A program made the translations under genes and the position numbers. Below are positions 1 through 7,803 of a stretch of DNA of 58,185 nt, piece by piece. The first letter of the stretch is position 1. Every line of letters begins with the position of its first letter. The stretch is from the NCBI RefSeq assembly GCF_004963255.1, contig NZ_SUGA01000036.1:1-58185 (forward strand), given 5' to 3'. Under the pieces are notes generated by a model. The model did not search any database, was not told the DNA's origin, and saw only the letters and a program-made list of their open reading frames with translations. The DNA is from Mesorhizobium sp. Its GTDB lineage: Bacteria; Pseudomonadota; Alphaproteobacteria; Rhizobiales; Rhizobiaceae.

Positions 1-65
1 TCTGCCTCGTGCGCTAAATATCGGCTCCCGTGCAAAACCCTCCTTGTGGGGGAGATTAGCTGTAT

Positions 66-662
66 CTACCCCGGCACGCTTGCTTTCAGTTCCGGAAACT
101 TCTCGTCAAACCTTGCGGCCCAGCGCACGAGACGGCTGCGGCCCTTCTCCCATTGCCCGACGAACCGCAGCGACAGATAGCCAAGTGTGGCGCGCAGTGC
201 CATGTGGCCGGCGGTGATCTTCTTCGGCAGTTTCGGCGGGTTGGCGTTGATGAGGTCGAGCGCGGTGGTGATCTTGCCCCACTGGCGGTCGAGCCAGGGC
301 TGATAGACCATCGCCTCGGGCCGCGTGCGCCGCTCATAGACCATCGACAGCGCGCAGTCGCAAATGCCGTCGGCCAGCGCCTCGAGAACTTCCGCCTCGA
401 GCCGCTTGTCGGGATTGCGCGGGAACAGCGCGTTCTTCGAGAGCCGGTTGAGATGCTGGGTAATGGCGCGGCTGTCATGGATCGAGCGGCCATCCTCCAG
501 CACCAGCACCGGGATCTTGCCGAGCGGATTGGCCGAGATCAGTTCGGAGGGCTTATCCTCCGTCTTGACCGGCACGAGATCGATGACGATGCCGGCGTAG
601 ACGGCCGCCATGCGGACCTTCGAGCTGTAGGGGGACGTGGAAGCATAGAGCAGTTTCGGCAT
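66..662 (-). CDS. Glutathione S-transferase family protein
   Basis: 198 aa. Members of this family conjugate glutathione to electrophiles or act as glutathione-dependent reductases in the cytoplasm. The N-terminal half is a thioredoxin-like GST domain: a beta strand with the S-P-Y-S active-site region (residues 10-13), the cis-proline segment GKIPVL, and DSRAI, the usual glutathione-binding E/D-S-x-A-I motif. The rest is the all-helical GST C-domain. I chose the ATG at 662 because the protein then begins directly at the first beta strand; the open frame continues to 890 but that part is low-complexity and crosses a hairpin. The substrate cannot be told. Family assignment is firm. Confidence 0.88.
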   Translation of the reverse strand: MPKLLYASTSPYSSKVRMAAVYAGIVIDLVPVKTEDKPSELISANPLGKIPVLVLEDGRSIHDSRAITQHLNRLSKNALFPRNPDKRLEAEVLEALADGICDCALSMVYERRTRPEAMVYQPWLDRQWGKITTALDLINANPPKLPKKITAGHMALRATLGYLSLRFVGQWEKGRSRLVRWAARFDEKFPELKASVPG

Positions 663-773
663 GATCGATTTCCCAGTTGTCTGCCGCACTGTTGACCGAA
701 TGGGACCTCCTGGGCAACGGCCCAACAAAGCTGATCCGGATTGGCCACGTCCTGCCGGCGCGGACGCGGCAAC

Positions 774-822
774 AAAAAAGCTCCCGGAAGGTTTGCCTGG
801 TGGCAAATTTCCGAGAGCTTTA
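774..822 (-). terminator. Rho-independent terminator downstream of the H1-like gene
   Basis: On the minus strand an AGCTCTCGGAA / TTCCGGGAGCT stem with one mismatch encloses a smaller TTTGCC/GGCAAA stem and is followed by a run of six T. It lies about 110 bp after the stop of the Lys/Ala-rich gene and upstream of the GST gene, so it probably separates their transcripts. Confidence 0.7.
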
Positions 823-931
823 GGAGGAGCGTCCGCTCCGACTCCGCTCGCTGTCACACCGAATTGGCGAGAGCGGTGCCCAGGTGGCACCCGCCCTCAC
901 CCGTTGCGGTTCGCCAAGCGAAGCTACGCGA

Positions 932-1318
932 TTACTTCTTGGCGGCCGGCTTCTTCGCCGGAGCTGCCTTCTTCACGGCTGCCGGAGCCTTGGCGGCGGC
1001 GGCCTTCATCGGAGCCTTGGCGGCGGGCTTGGCCGCGGCCTTCGCTGCCGGCTTCTTGGCGGCGGGCTTGGCTGCTGCCTTCGCGGCGGGCTTTGCCGCT
1101 GCCTTCGCGGCCGGCTTCGCGGCCGGCTTTGCTGCTGCCTTGGCAGCGGGCTTCGCCGCGGCCTTCGCGGCCGGCTTCGCTGCTGCCTTGGCCGGAGCCT
1201 TGGCGGCGGCCTTCGGTGCCGCTGCCTTCTTCACTGCTGCAGGTTTCGCGGCAGCCTTAGCTGCCGGCTTCTTTGCCGGCGCTTTCGCCGCCGGCGCCTT
1301 GGTTGTGGTCTTTGCCAT
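932..1318 (-). CDS. Histone H1-like Lys/Ala-rich DNA-binding protein
   Basis: 128 aa, almost entirely Ala, Lys and Pro, built from repeats of the type AAKPAAKAAAK. This composition matches bacterial histone H1-like (AlgP/HctB-type) proteins, which bind DNA non-specifically through lysine-rich helical or disordered repeats and probably influence nucleoid compaction or transcription. The ATG at 1318 follows an AAGGGG ribosome site at six bases. The in-phase repeats make copy number prone to change by slippage. There is no globular domain, so the call rests on composition only. A terminator follows at 774-822. Confidence 0.72.
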   Translation of the reverse strand: MAKTTTKAPAAKAPAKKPAAKAAAKPAAVKKAAAPKAAAKAPAKAAAKPAAKAAAKPAAKAAAKPAAKPAAKAAAKPAAKAAAKPAAKKPAAKAAAKPAAKAPMKAAAAKAPAAVKKAAPAKKPAAKK

Positions 1319-1701
1319 GCGATGCCCCTTGCGTTTTGCCTAAGGTCGTGAGTGACCCGGCATGCTCATGCATATCTGACTCGCGACTGTCTAGCCAGCG
1401 AAGCAACACAATGATTTTCAGTTATTGAATTTTGGTTACACGAAGATGCATCTCATGGAAAAATTGTGAGCGAATCTGTCACTTTCGAAGTGACGGCCCG
1501 GCGCACAGATTTTAGCCCGCCTTCTATCGCCCGATGATCCATCCATTCGCGGCATAAGCTTATATCGTAATGTGAGCAGAGTGCTCACAATAGAGAACAC
1601 GCTGCCGAACACCGGCTTCATCTTGTCCAGCGAAAACATCTACAGATGAACCGGCCATGCGGGGCGGTCAAAGCTTACGCGTTTGAAAGCGAGCTTCAAG
1701 C
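1319..1701. other. 383-bp intergenic region
   Basis: Lies between the starts of the H1-like gene (reverse) and the end of dinB. It is locally AT-richer (around 1410-1460 and 1555-1600), as expected for the H1-like gene's promoter. A 67-codon reverse open frame (1436-1639) is present but has no recognisable similarity or clear ribosome site. I see no repeat or RNA gene here. Confidence 0.5.
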
Positions 1702-2247
1702 TCATATTCTGGGTCCACCCGCCATCCCGATCGACTTGCATTCGCCCTGCAGGCAGCGCGCCGGTTCGACCCGGTGCAGGTGCACGGCGTAGGTATCCCA
1801 GGGTGGCGAGACAGCGATCCCGGCCAGCATGCGGCCGACCTCGCCGCGATGATAGCCGCCGTGCAGGACGACATGGGTCAGCATCTCCTGCCTCGTCATG
1901 CAGCCCTTGTCGCCATCGGTGAAGGTGAAGCGATCGGCTCGGCAAGTGCCTGCTCCGAAATGGTTTCGAGATGGTCGATACCAGCGATCGACCTCGACCA
2001 GGGCGGCGCGCAACGCACGCGGCTCGGGTGTGTCCGGCGTATTGTCGCCCGCATAGCCGGGAGCCACGCCCCTCAGATGCGCGGCAAAGATCCGCGAAAC
2101 GACATGGATGTGGTTCATCAGGCGGATCGCGGCGTGTCGCTCTGCCGCGCCGCGGGACGGATCCAAGCCGACAAGCGTCTCCAAGAGCTCATCATTCGCC
2201 CAGGCCTGATAGGCAAGCAGGCTCTTCAGCAAGGTCTTGGCACTCAT
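1702..2247 (-). CDS. DinB family protein (with a locally shifted reading frame)
   Basis: 181 aa, DinB/YfiT-like four-helix bundle, a fold that usually carries three metal-binding histidines and includes thiol-dependent enzymes; the specific role here is unknown. The start MSAKTLL and segments such as YQAWAN, HIHVV and the metal-site-like HVVLHGGYHRGEVGRMLAG are typical. Residues about 101-115 do not look like the family, whereas the +1 frame over 1935-1976 reads DHLETISEQALAEPI, a good fit. Two compensating indels are therefore likely (see findings). The gene is divergent from a tetR gene with a 71-bp gap. The longer frame upstream of 2247 overlaps that promoter region and was not used. Confidence 0.82.
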   Translation of the reverse strand: MSAKTLLKSLLAYQAWANDELLETLVGLDPSRGAAERHAAIRLMNHIHVVSRIFAAHLRGVAPGYAGDNTPDTPEPRALRAALVEVDRWYRPSRNHFGAGTCRADRFTFTDGDKGCMTRQEMLTHVVLHGGYHRGEVGRMLAGIAVSPPWDTYAVHLHRVEPARCLQGECKSIGMAGGPRI

Positions 2248-2318
2248 CTTCGCGGCCCCATTTGCGTTGGTGAAATGAATGTGAGTATCCTCTTCATATT
2301 CTCGGGAGACGGGCCAGC

Positions 2319-2942
2319 ATGTCGACTCGCATTGCAAAGCCGGCCGCGCGCATGCGCAAGCAGCCGCGCCAGGCGCGTTCGATCGCCACTGTCGAGGCGA
2401 TCATCGAAGCCGGTGCTCACGTTCTGAGCGAGCTCGGCTGGGCCGGCTTCTCCACCAACAAGGTGGCCGAGGCCGCGGGCGTCAGCATCGGCTCGCTCTA
2501 TCAGTATTTTCCCGACAAGCTCGCTTTGGTCGAAGCGATCCGGCGCCGTCACTTCGATCATGTGCTGTCGGTGATTCGCGAAGCGGCGGCGGAGGAGAAG
2601 CCGCTCAGGCAATTCGCGCGCGAGCTGGTGCGCGGCATGATCGGCGCACATTCGATCCATCCGACGCTGCACCAGGTGCTGCTCGACGAGGCGCCGGGCG
2701 ACCGCGGCTCGCGCGCCGCGCATGCCCTGTTCCAGGCGCGCTATCTTGAACATTACGCCGCGGCCGTCGCGCAGTACCGCAAGCGCCGCAAGGACACCGA
2801 GACGATGGCGCGCGTGCTCTCCTCGGCGATCGAGGGCGTGATCCACAATGCGGCACGGCGCAACATGCTCGAAGCGCCGGAACTGCAGAAGCAACTCGTC
2901 GAGCTGATCTCGGCCTATCTGTCAGGTAGCCGGGCTACCTGA
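2319..2942 (+). CDS. TetR family transcriptional regulator
   Basis: 207 aa. A short basic tail is followed by a TetR DNA-binding domain at about residues 20-65. The helix-turn-helix is VAEAAGVSIGSLYQYFPDK, with the Y-Q-Y-F signature of the recognition helix end. The remaining roughly 140 residues form the helical ligand-binding/dimer domain, whose ligand cannot be predicted. TetR proteins are usually repressors released by a small molecule. It is divergent from the dinB gene across 71 bp, so that gene and tetR itself are the obvious candidate targets, but I could not identify an operator palindrome. Confidence 0.9.
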   Translation: MSTRIAKPAARMRKQPRQARSIATVEAIIEAGAHVLSELGWAGFSTNKVAEAAGVSIGSLYQYFPDKLALVEAIRRRHFDHVLSVIREAAAEEKPLRQFARELVRGMIGAHSIHPTLHQVLLDEAPGDRGSRAAHALFQARYLEHYAAAVAQYRKRRKDTETMARVLSSAIEGVIHNAARRNMLEAPELQKQLVELISAYLSGSRAT

Positions 2943-3057
2943 CCTGTCGGGCGGCAAGGCAGCCTGGGACGGCGCCAGCGGAAGAGGCCTGCGGTGGCTC
3001 GCATACCGCCACGCCACTTCGCCCGGTCGCCGGCATCGCAAAATATTTCGCATCGTC

Positions 3058-3084
3058 TGTCGATTCCGCCGATCCCCGTTCGTC
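3058..3084 (+). promoter_or_regulatory. Predicted ECF42-type sigma promoter
   Basis: TGTCGA at 3058-3063, a 17-bp spacer, then CGTC at 3081-3084, about 38 bp before the YCII start codon. From memory, TGTCGA/CGTC-like boxes are the reported -35/-10 pattern for group ECF42 sigma factors. The gene pair downstream encodes such a sigma factor, so an autoregulated promoter is the natural reading. Confidence 0.7.
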
Positions 3085-3121
3085 GTATCATCGCAACCAA
3101 ACAACGAAGGACGACACACCG

Positions 3122-3526
3122 ATGCGTTTCATGATGCTGATGATCCCTGGCGGCTACGCGACCGCGGCTCCCGACGTCAGGCCCGAAGCCGAAGCCGTGG
3201 CGACGATGATGAAATACAATGAAGAGCTGAAGCGCGCCGGGGTGCTGCTGGCGCTCGACGGGTTGCATCCACCGTCCTCGGGCGCACGGGTCTCCTTCAA
3301 GGGGGGCAAGCCCACCGTTACCGACGGTCCGTTCGCCGAGGTCAAGGAAGTGCTTGGCGGCTATTGGGTCATCGACGTGCGCTCGCCCGAGGAAGCCGTG
3401 GAATGGGCGCGCCGCTGCCCCGCCGGCGAGAACGACGTCATCGAGGTCCGGCGCGTTTTCGAGATGACCGATTTTCCAGAGGACGTCCAGAAGGTCGTTG
3501 ACGGGTTCGACGAGCTTAAGGGTTGA
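3122..3526 (+). CDS. YCII-related (DGPF) protein partnered with an ECF sigma factor
   Basis: 134 aa YCII-related domain protein. It has the DGPF signature (TDGPFAEVKEVLGGYWVID) that names the small protein family encoded beside ECF42 sigma factors, and the typical opening MRFMMLMIP. The biochemical role of these ferredoxin-like-fold proteins is not established. The stop codon TGA overlaps the TTG start of the sigma factor gene, so the two are translationally coupled. The predicted ECF promoter lies just upstream, and AAGGA precedes the ATG. Confidence 0.9.
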   Translation: MRFMMLMIPGGYATAAPDVRPEAEAVATMMKYNEELKRAGVLLALDGLHPPSSGARVSFKGGKPTVTDGPFAEVKEVLGGYWVIDVRSPEEAVEWARRCPAGENDVIEVRRVFEMTDFPEDVQKVVDGFDELKG

Positions 3527-4782
3527 CCGCCACGGCGGCGATCGAAGCGGTCTGGCGGATCGAGCAGCCAAAACTCGCCGCCAGGCTCACCCGCAGCCTG
3601 CGCGATGTCGGGCTGGCCGAGGAGGTGGTGCAGGATGCTTTCTTGGCTGCTCTGGAACGCTGGCCCGGGGAAGGCATTCCACACAATCCGGCCGCCTGGC
3701 TGACCCGGGTCGCCACCAACCGGGCGCTCGACCGGCTGCGCCGAACCGTGCTGATCGACGGCAAGCATCGCCAGCTGGCCATCGACCTCGCCGAGCTGGA
3801 GCGTGAGATGCCCGACATCGAGGCGGCGCTGGACGAGGACATAGACGACGATCTGTTGCGGCTGATCTTCACCGCCTGCCATCCGGTGCTGCCGGCCGAA
3901 CAGCGCGCGGCGCTTGCGCTCAGGATGCTCGGCGGCCTGTCGACGCCTCAGATCGCACGCGCCTTCCTGGTGCTGGAGGCGACCGTCGCCCAGCGTATCG
4001 TGCGCGCCAAAAGAACGCTGCGCGAAGCCGGCATCGCCTTCGAGATGCCGCGCGGGCAGGAGCGGCGCGAGCGCCTCGGCGCCGTGCTGGAGGTGATCTA
4101 CCTGATCTTCAACGAAGGCTACGTCGCTTCCGCCGGACCGGACTGGCTGCGCACGGATCTCTGTGGCGAGGCAATGCGCCTCGGCCGTCAGCTGGCGGCC
4201 CTGGTGCCGCAGGAGCCCGAGACGCTCGGCCTGGTGGCCCTGATGGAGCTCAGCGTGTCGCGCTTTGGCGCCCGCATCGACGCAGTGGGCAACCCGGTCC
4301 TTCTGCTCGACCAGGACCGCAGCCGCTGGGACTGGTCGCTGATCCGGCGCGGCCTCGATGGGTTAAACCGCGCGATGGCGCTGACGCCGACACCTGGCCC
4401 CTATCAGCTGCAAGCGATGATCGCCGCCTGCCATGCGCGCGCCGTGAGCGCGGCCGACACCGACTGGATCGCCATCGCGGCATACTACCAGGCGCTTGCG
4501 CTTGCAGCGCCCTCGCCCATCGTCGAGGTCAACCGGGCGGTCGCTGCCGGCATGGCGTTCGGACCGGCGCAAGGGTTGGTCATCGTCGACGCGCTGCGGG
4601 ACGAACCGCGGCTCAAGGATACGCATTTGTTGCCCACGGTGCGCGGCGATCTTCTGGCGAAGCTCGGACGGATGGACGAAGCCCGCGCCGAATTCCGCCG
4701 CGCAGCCGGGTTGGCCGGCAATGAGCGGGAACGGGCGCTGTTGCTTGCGCGGGCTGGTGGTGGAGAAGCCAACTCAAGATAG
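3523..4782 (+). CDS. ECF-type RNA polymerase sigma factor with C-terminal TPR-like extension (ECF42 group)
   Basis: 419 aa, far longer than an ordinary ECF sigma factor (about 180-200 aa). Sigma region 2 lies at about residues 10-80 (AEEVVQDAFLAALERW, then NRALDRLRR). Region 4 is at about 110-165 (LRMLGGLSTPQIARAFLVLEATVAQRIVRAK). The rest is the helical, TPR-like C-terminal domain characteristic of ECF42, which replaces a separate anti-sigma factor and is thought to control activity. The TTG start at 3523 overlaps the YCII stop (TTGA) and keeps the N-terminus at family length. The TGTCGA-N17-CGTC promoter upstream suggests autoregulation. The signal and regulon are unknown. Confidence 0.92.
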   Translation: MTATAAIEAVWRIEQPKLAARLTRSLRDVGLAEEVVQDAFLAALERWPGEGIPHNPAAWLTRVATNRALDRLRRTVLIDGKHRQLAIDLAELEREMPDIEAALDEDIDDDLLRLIFTACHPVLPAEQRAALALRMLGGLSTPQIARAFLVLEATVAQRIVRAKRTLREAGIAFEMPRGQERRERLGAVLEVIYLIFNEGYVASAGPDWLRTDLCGEAMRLGRQLAALVPQEPETLGLVALMELSVSRFGARIDAVGNPVLLLDQDRSRWDWSLIRRGLDGLNRAMALTPTPGPYQLQAMIAACHARAVSAADTDWIAIAAYYQALALAAPSPIVEVNRAVAAGMAFGPAQGLVIVDALRDEPRLKDTHLLPTVRGDLLAKLGRMDEARAEFRRAAGLAGNERERALLLARAGGGEANSR

Positions 4783-4839
4783 GCCGGCGGGACAGCGCCT
4801 ACCTCAGCTGTCTATCGCCTGCCATTGAACCGGCGTCGC

Positions 4840-5454
4840 TCAGCGCGTGGCGACCACGGCCACGCCGGCGCCGATCATCACGCCACCGGCGGCGCGGTTG
4901 ACGCGGCGCACGATCGCTGGTGTGCGCAAGAGGCCGCGGGCTCGGCCGGCGAGCAGGACATGTCCGCCGATGACCACGACCTCGACGATCAGGATCACCG
5001 TCGCCAACACGCCAAGATCGCCTGTGTTGAGCGACGCGCCGACCACGTTGGGCAGCAGCGCGACATAGAACAGCGGCATCTTCGGATTGCCGAGGTTGAG
5101 CGCGATGCCGGCGGCGAAGGTCGCCAGCAAGCCGCGCCGGTTCGATACCGGCTGCGATGCCGGGACCACGGGAATGGCGGTCCACAGCCTGACGCCCATC
5201 CAGATCAGATAGGCCGCGCCGCCATAGCGAAGCACGGTCATGACGACCGCCATCTTGGCGGCGAGGATCGACAGCCCGAAGGTGGCGAGCACCAGAAAGA
5301 TGAGGATACCGACCACCGTCCCGGCCCCATAGGCGATGCCCGACGCGGCGCCGCTGGAGATCGTGCGGGCGACGATCGTCATGTTGTCGGGACCCGGACT
5401 GGCGGCGAACACGAAGAAGGCCGCCGCGAAGGCAAGCAGCGTCGTGATATCCAT
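4840..5454 (-). CDS. LysE/RhtB family amino-acid exporter
   Basis: 204 aa inner-membrane protein with about six hydrophobic segments. The N-terminal SPGPDN motif (about residues 19-24) and the middle NLGNPKMPLFY motif are diagnostic of the LysE/RhtB translocator family, which exports amino acids or similar metabolites by proton exchange. I placed the start at the ATG at 5454 because upstream codons are not hydrophobic and would overlap the next gene. It follows the 5471-5923 gene by 16 bp, so the two may be co-transcribed. Its 3' end faces the sigma factor gene. The substrate is unknown. Confidence 0.9.
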   Translation of the reverse strand: MDITTLLAFAAAFFVFAASPGPDNMTIVARTISSGAASGIAYGAGTVVGILIFLVLATFGLSILAAKMAVVMTVLRYGGAAYLIWMGVRLWTAIPVVPASQPVSNRRGLLATFAAGIALNLGNPKMPLFYVALLPNVVGASLNTGDLGVLATVILIVEVVVIGGHVLLAGRARGLLRTPAIVRRVNRAAGGVMIGAGVAVVATR

Positions 5455-5470
5455 GCCCGTCAGCGCCGCC

Positions 5471-5923
5471 TCAGCGCAGCACGCGGCAGCGGCCGTTATA
5501 GACCAGCCAGCGGTCGAAGCCCGAGACGCAGAACTCGACATTGTCGCCGATCGAGGCAAAGCCCTGGCCTTCCTCGATCAGATAGAAGATCGAGCGGTCG
5601 CGGCCGTCGGACAGGTTGACGGTGGCGCGGCAATAGTGGCGGCCGATCGGCCATTCCTCGCTCGCCGGCTCGTAGCGATGCTGGCGGATGTCGCGGAAAT
5701 CGGTGATCGCGACGTCCGGCAGATGCGGCACGTGATGCACCTGATAGGAGAAGCGGTCGGTGATCTTGTTCAGCACCCAGCTTTCGCCGCAGACGCTGCC
5801 ATCGTCGCCGCTGTAGACGGAAAGGTCGGCGGCCTGCGCCGCCTGGGTAAAGCCCAGCGGAGCGGCGAAGGGAGTGAACAGCGCTACCAGCGCGGCAAGA
5901 GCGGAATGGGCGAAGCGAGTCAT
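5471..5923 (-). CDS. Secreted protein of unknown function with four cysteines
   Basis: 150 aa. Residues 1-32 form a clear Sec signal peptide (hydrophobic core, then QAAQA-AD). The mature part has four cysteines (GSVCGES, HYCRAT, EFCVSG, GRCRVL), which suggests two disulfide bonds in the periplasm. I do not recognise the family. It precedes the LysE exporter by 16 bp on the same strand. A short TGA-to-ATG gap and the absence of other open frames make this the real gene rather than the overlapping frame at 5496-5948. Confidence 0.7.
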   Translation of the reverse strand: MTRFAHSALAALVALFTPFAAPLGFTQAAQAADLSVYSGDDGSVCGESWVLNKITDRFSYQVHHVPHLPDVAITDFRDIRQHRYEPASEEWPIGRHYCRATVNLSDGRDRSIFYLIEEGQGFASIGDNVEFCVSGFDRWLVYNGRCRVLR

Positions 5924-6033
5924 GACAGCCTCTCAAGGTCGGTTGCACGCACTGTGCGGATTCGCTTGGCGGCGGTCAAGCGGTCGCGAAAACAATGGTT
6001 TCCGTAAAACTTCGTTGCGGATTTGCCCTTCGA

Positions 6034-6396
6034 TCAGTAAGTGCCGGCAAGCAGCAGCCCGCCGATGACGGCAATGTTGATCAGGAAGGCGTTGCGCAGC
6101 ACCTGGCGCTCCGGCTCCGCGCTCGCCCAGAAACGCAGCAGCATGAGGTTCGTCGCTAGTGTGAAGAGGATCAGTGCGCCCGCGGCTAATGGCTTGGTCA
6201 TGCCAACGGCGAGCAGCGAGCCCGCGATGACCTCGACCGCCGAACCGGCGGCCAGCATCAAGGTGGGGGCCGGAAATCTCTGCGCGGCCAGATAGTCGCG
6301 CATCGCCCCGAATTTGAGGAAATGCTCGATACCGGCGAAGACGAACACGCCGCCGATGAGGAGAGCGCCGACAGCTTGGATCATTTGAACAGGCAT
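6034..6396 (-). CDS. DoxX family membrane protein
   Basis: 120 aa, four hydrophobic helices. The GGVFVFAGIEHFLKFG segment near the N-terminus, LAAGSAVEVIAGSLLAVG in the middle, and a final glycine/leucine-rich helix are typical of the DoxX family. These small inner-membrane proteins are often encoded with stress or redox genes and mostly lack a defined activity. The ATG at 6396 follows a purine-rich GAGGAGG-like ribosome site. It sits 31 bp behind the VOC gene on the same strand, so the two probably form an operon facing the araC gene. Confidence 0.85.
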   Translation of the reverse strand: MPVQMIQAVGALLIGGVFVFAGIEHFLKFGAMRDYLAAQRFPAPTLMLAAGSAVEVIAGSLLAVGMTKPLAAGALILFTLATNLMLLRFWASAEPERQVLRNAFLINIAVIGGLLLAGTY

Positions 6397-6427
6397 GGCG
6401 GCCTCCTCTCGACGTGCGTGGCTCCGT

Positions 6428-6850
6428 TCAGTCCTCGGGGATGAAGGTCGGGTTGTAGACGACCTCCCACAGATGATCGTCGGGATCCTGGAAATAGCCG
6501 GCATAGCCGCCCCAGAAGGTTTTCTGCGCCGGCTTGATCACGCGCGCGCCGGCCTTGACGGCCTCGGCCATCACCGCGTCGACCTCGGCCTCGCTGCCGA
6601 CATTGTGGCCGATGGTCAATTCGGTCGGGCTGCGGCCGCTTTGCGGCACCGTGGCATCCCAGGCGATGCTGGCGCGCTCGTAGATGGCGAATTTCAGGCC
6701 GCCGGCGAGATCGAAGAAGGCGACGGCGCCATGCTCGAATTCGCGGCCGATGATGCCCTCGGTCGGCAGACCGAGGCCGTCGCGATAGAATTTGAGGGAG
6801 GCTTCCAGATCATCGACGCCGAGCGTCAATACGGTGATGCGAGCTTTCAT
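6428..6850 (-). CDS. VOC (glyoxalase/bleomycin-resistance-like) family protein
   Basis: 140 aa with the paired beta-alpha-beta-beta-beta modules of the vicinal oxygen chelate fold: MKARITVLTLGVDDLEASLK opens module one and ARVIKPAQKTFWGGYAGYF plus DPDDHLWEV closes module two. Family members are metal-dependent lyases, dioxygenases or drug-binding proteins; the substrate here is unknown. I chose the ATG at 6850 because AAGGAG lies eight bases upstream; the GTG three codons earlier is in the ribosome site itself. The gene is divergent from an AraC regulator across 95 bp, and doxX follows on the same strand. Confidence 0.88.
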   Translation of the reverse strand: MKARITVLTLGVDDLEASLKFYRDGLGLPTEGIIGREFEHGAVAFFDLAGGLKFAIYERASIAWDATVPQSGRSPTELTIGHNVGSEAEVDAVMAEAVKAGARVIKPAQKTFWGGYAGYFQDPDDHLWEVVYNPTFIPED

Positions 6851-6945
6851 TTCTCTCACTCCTTTCTATATTTGTGACCACAGTCGCAAACGGATGCGGT
6901 CCGATGCGAGCGCGTGAAGCGCCGTGAAGTTCCGTCCGTTTTGCC

Positions 6946-7788
6946 ATGGATGACGCGGCCGGCATTGAATATTTCGGCCAAAATGACCGTCACACCGATC
7001 CGGCAACCTCGCTGGAGCAGATCGGAGAGGAGATGGAACCGGTCCTGGCACAGACCACCGGCTTCTTTCGGGAGCGGCCCGCCGCCGGCGGGCTGGCCGA
7101 TGCCTTCTCCGCTGTCTGGGTCCATCGCATGGACGAGAGGGCCGTTCCGCCTATCGTCATCACGCCGGACGCGACGATCGACCTGCAATGGATCGATGGC
7201 CGCTTCCGTATCGCCGGCCCGGACAAGGAGCCGCAGATCGAGCAGCCTGCCGCCGGGGCGGTGATCGTGGGCTTCCGCTTCCGGCCAGGCGCGGCGGCGG
7301 GCTGGCTCGGCGTGCCGGCCGGCGAAATCGTCGGCGGGCGGCTTGATCTCGGCGAATTGTGGGGCACGCGCAGCCGCGAGCTTTCGGACCGTATCGGAGC
7401 GGCGCCCAACCTCCCCGATCTGATTCGGCGCCTGGAGGAGACGATCGGCGCGCACACGCAAGGACGCGCTGCGCTCGACCCGCAGATGGCCCGGGCCTTC
7501 GACGTCATATGCGAAGGCTTGCCGGCGGAAACGCCGCTGGTTCCGTTCCTGCAACGCCAGCTGCATATGAGCGAGCGGACGCTGCGCCGGCGTTTCGAGG
7601 ACGCCTTCGGCTATGGCCCGAAGACACTCGACCGCATCCTGCGCTTCCACCGGTTCCGGCGCATGCAGCGGCAGCAGGGCGAAGCCTCGACCGCGCTGCT
7701 TGCCATCGAGGCCGGCTATGCCGACCAGGCGCATCTGATCCGCGAAAGCCGGCGGCTGACGGGCGTGACGCCCTCGGCGCTGGCTTGA
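6946..7788 (+). CDS. AraC family transcriptional regulator
   Basis: 280 aa. The N-terminal part (about 1-150) resembles the sensor domain seen with DUF6597-type AraC regulators (VWVHRM..., TIDLQWIDG, GFRFRPGAAAGWLGVPA). The C-terminal 90 residues contain two helix-turn-helix motifs: MSERTLRRRFEDAFGYGPKT, and AGYADQAHLIRESRRLTG followed by VTPSAL. It is divergent from the VOC/doxX pair, its most likely target. The start is uncertain: the ATG at 6946 gives full length, but an internal ATG at 7033 is possible. Confidence 0.88.
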   Translation: MDDAAGIEYFGQNDRHTDPATSLEQIGEEMEPVLAQTTGFFRERPAAGGLADAFSAVWVHRMDERAVPPIVITPDATIDLQWIDGRFRIAGPDKEPQIEQPAAGAVIVGFRFRPGAAAGWLGVPAGEIVGGRLDLGELWGTRSRELSDRIGAAPNLPDLIRRLEETIGAHTQGRAALDPQMARAFDVICEGLPAETPLVPFLQRQLHMSERTLRRRFEDAFGYGPKTLDRILRFHRFRRMQRQQGEASTALLAIEAGYADQAHLIRESRRLTGVTPSALA

Positions 7789-7803
7789 GCGAACGCAGGC
7801 GCC

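Noticed and set aside
663..890. N-terminal extension of the GST frame
   Set aside because: The GST fold begins at the ATG at 662; the extension is low-complexity and passes through a terminator hairpin.
932..1318. Regular repeats that could be mistaken for a CRISPR array
   Set aside because: The repeats are in-frame codons of a Lys/Ala protein with no unique spacers.
1436..1639. A 67-codon reverse open frame upstream of the H1-like gene
   Set aside because: No ribosome site or similarity; it lies in an AT-richer region more likely to be regulatory.
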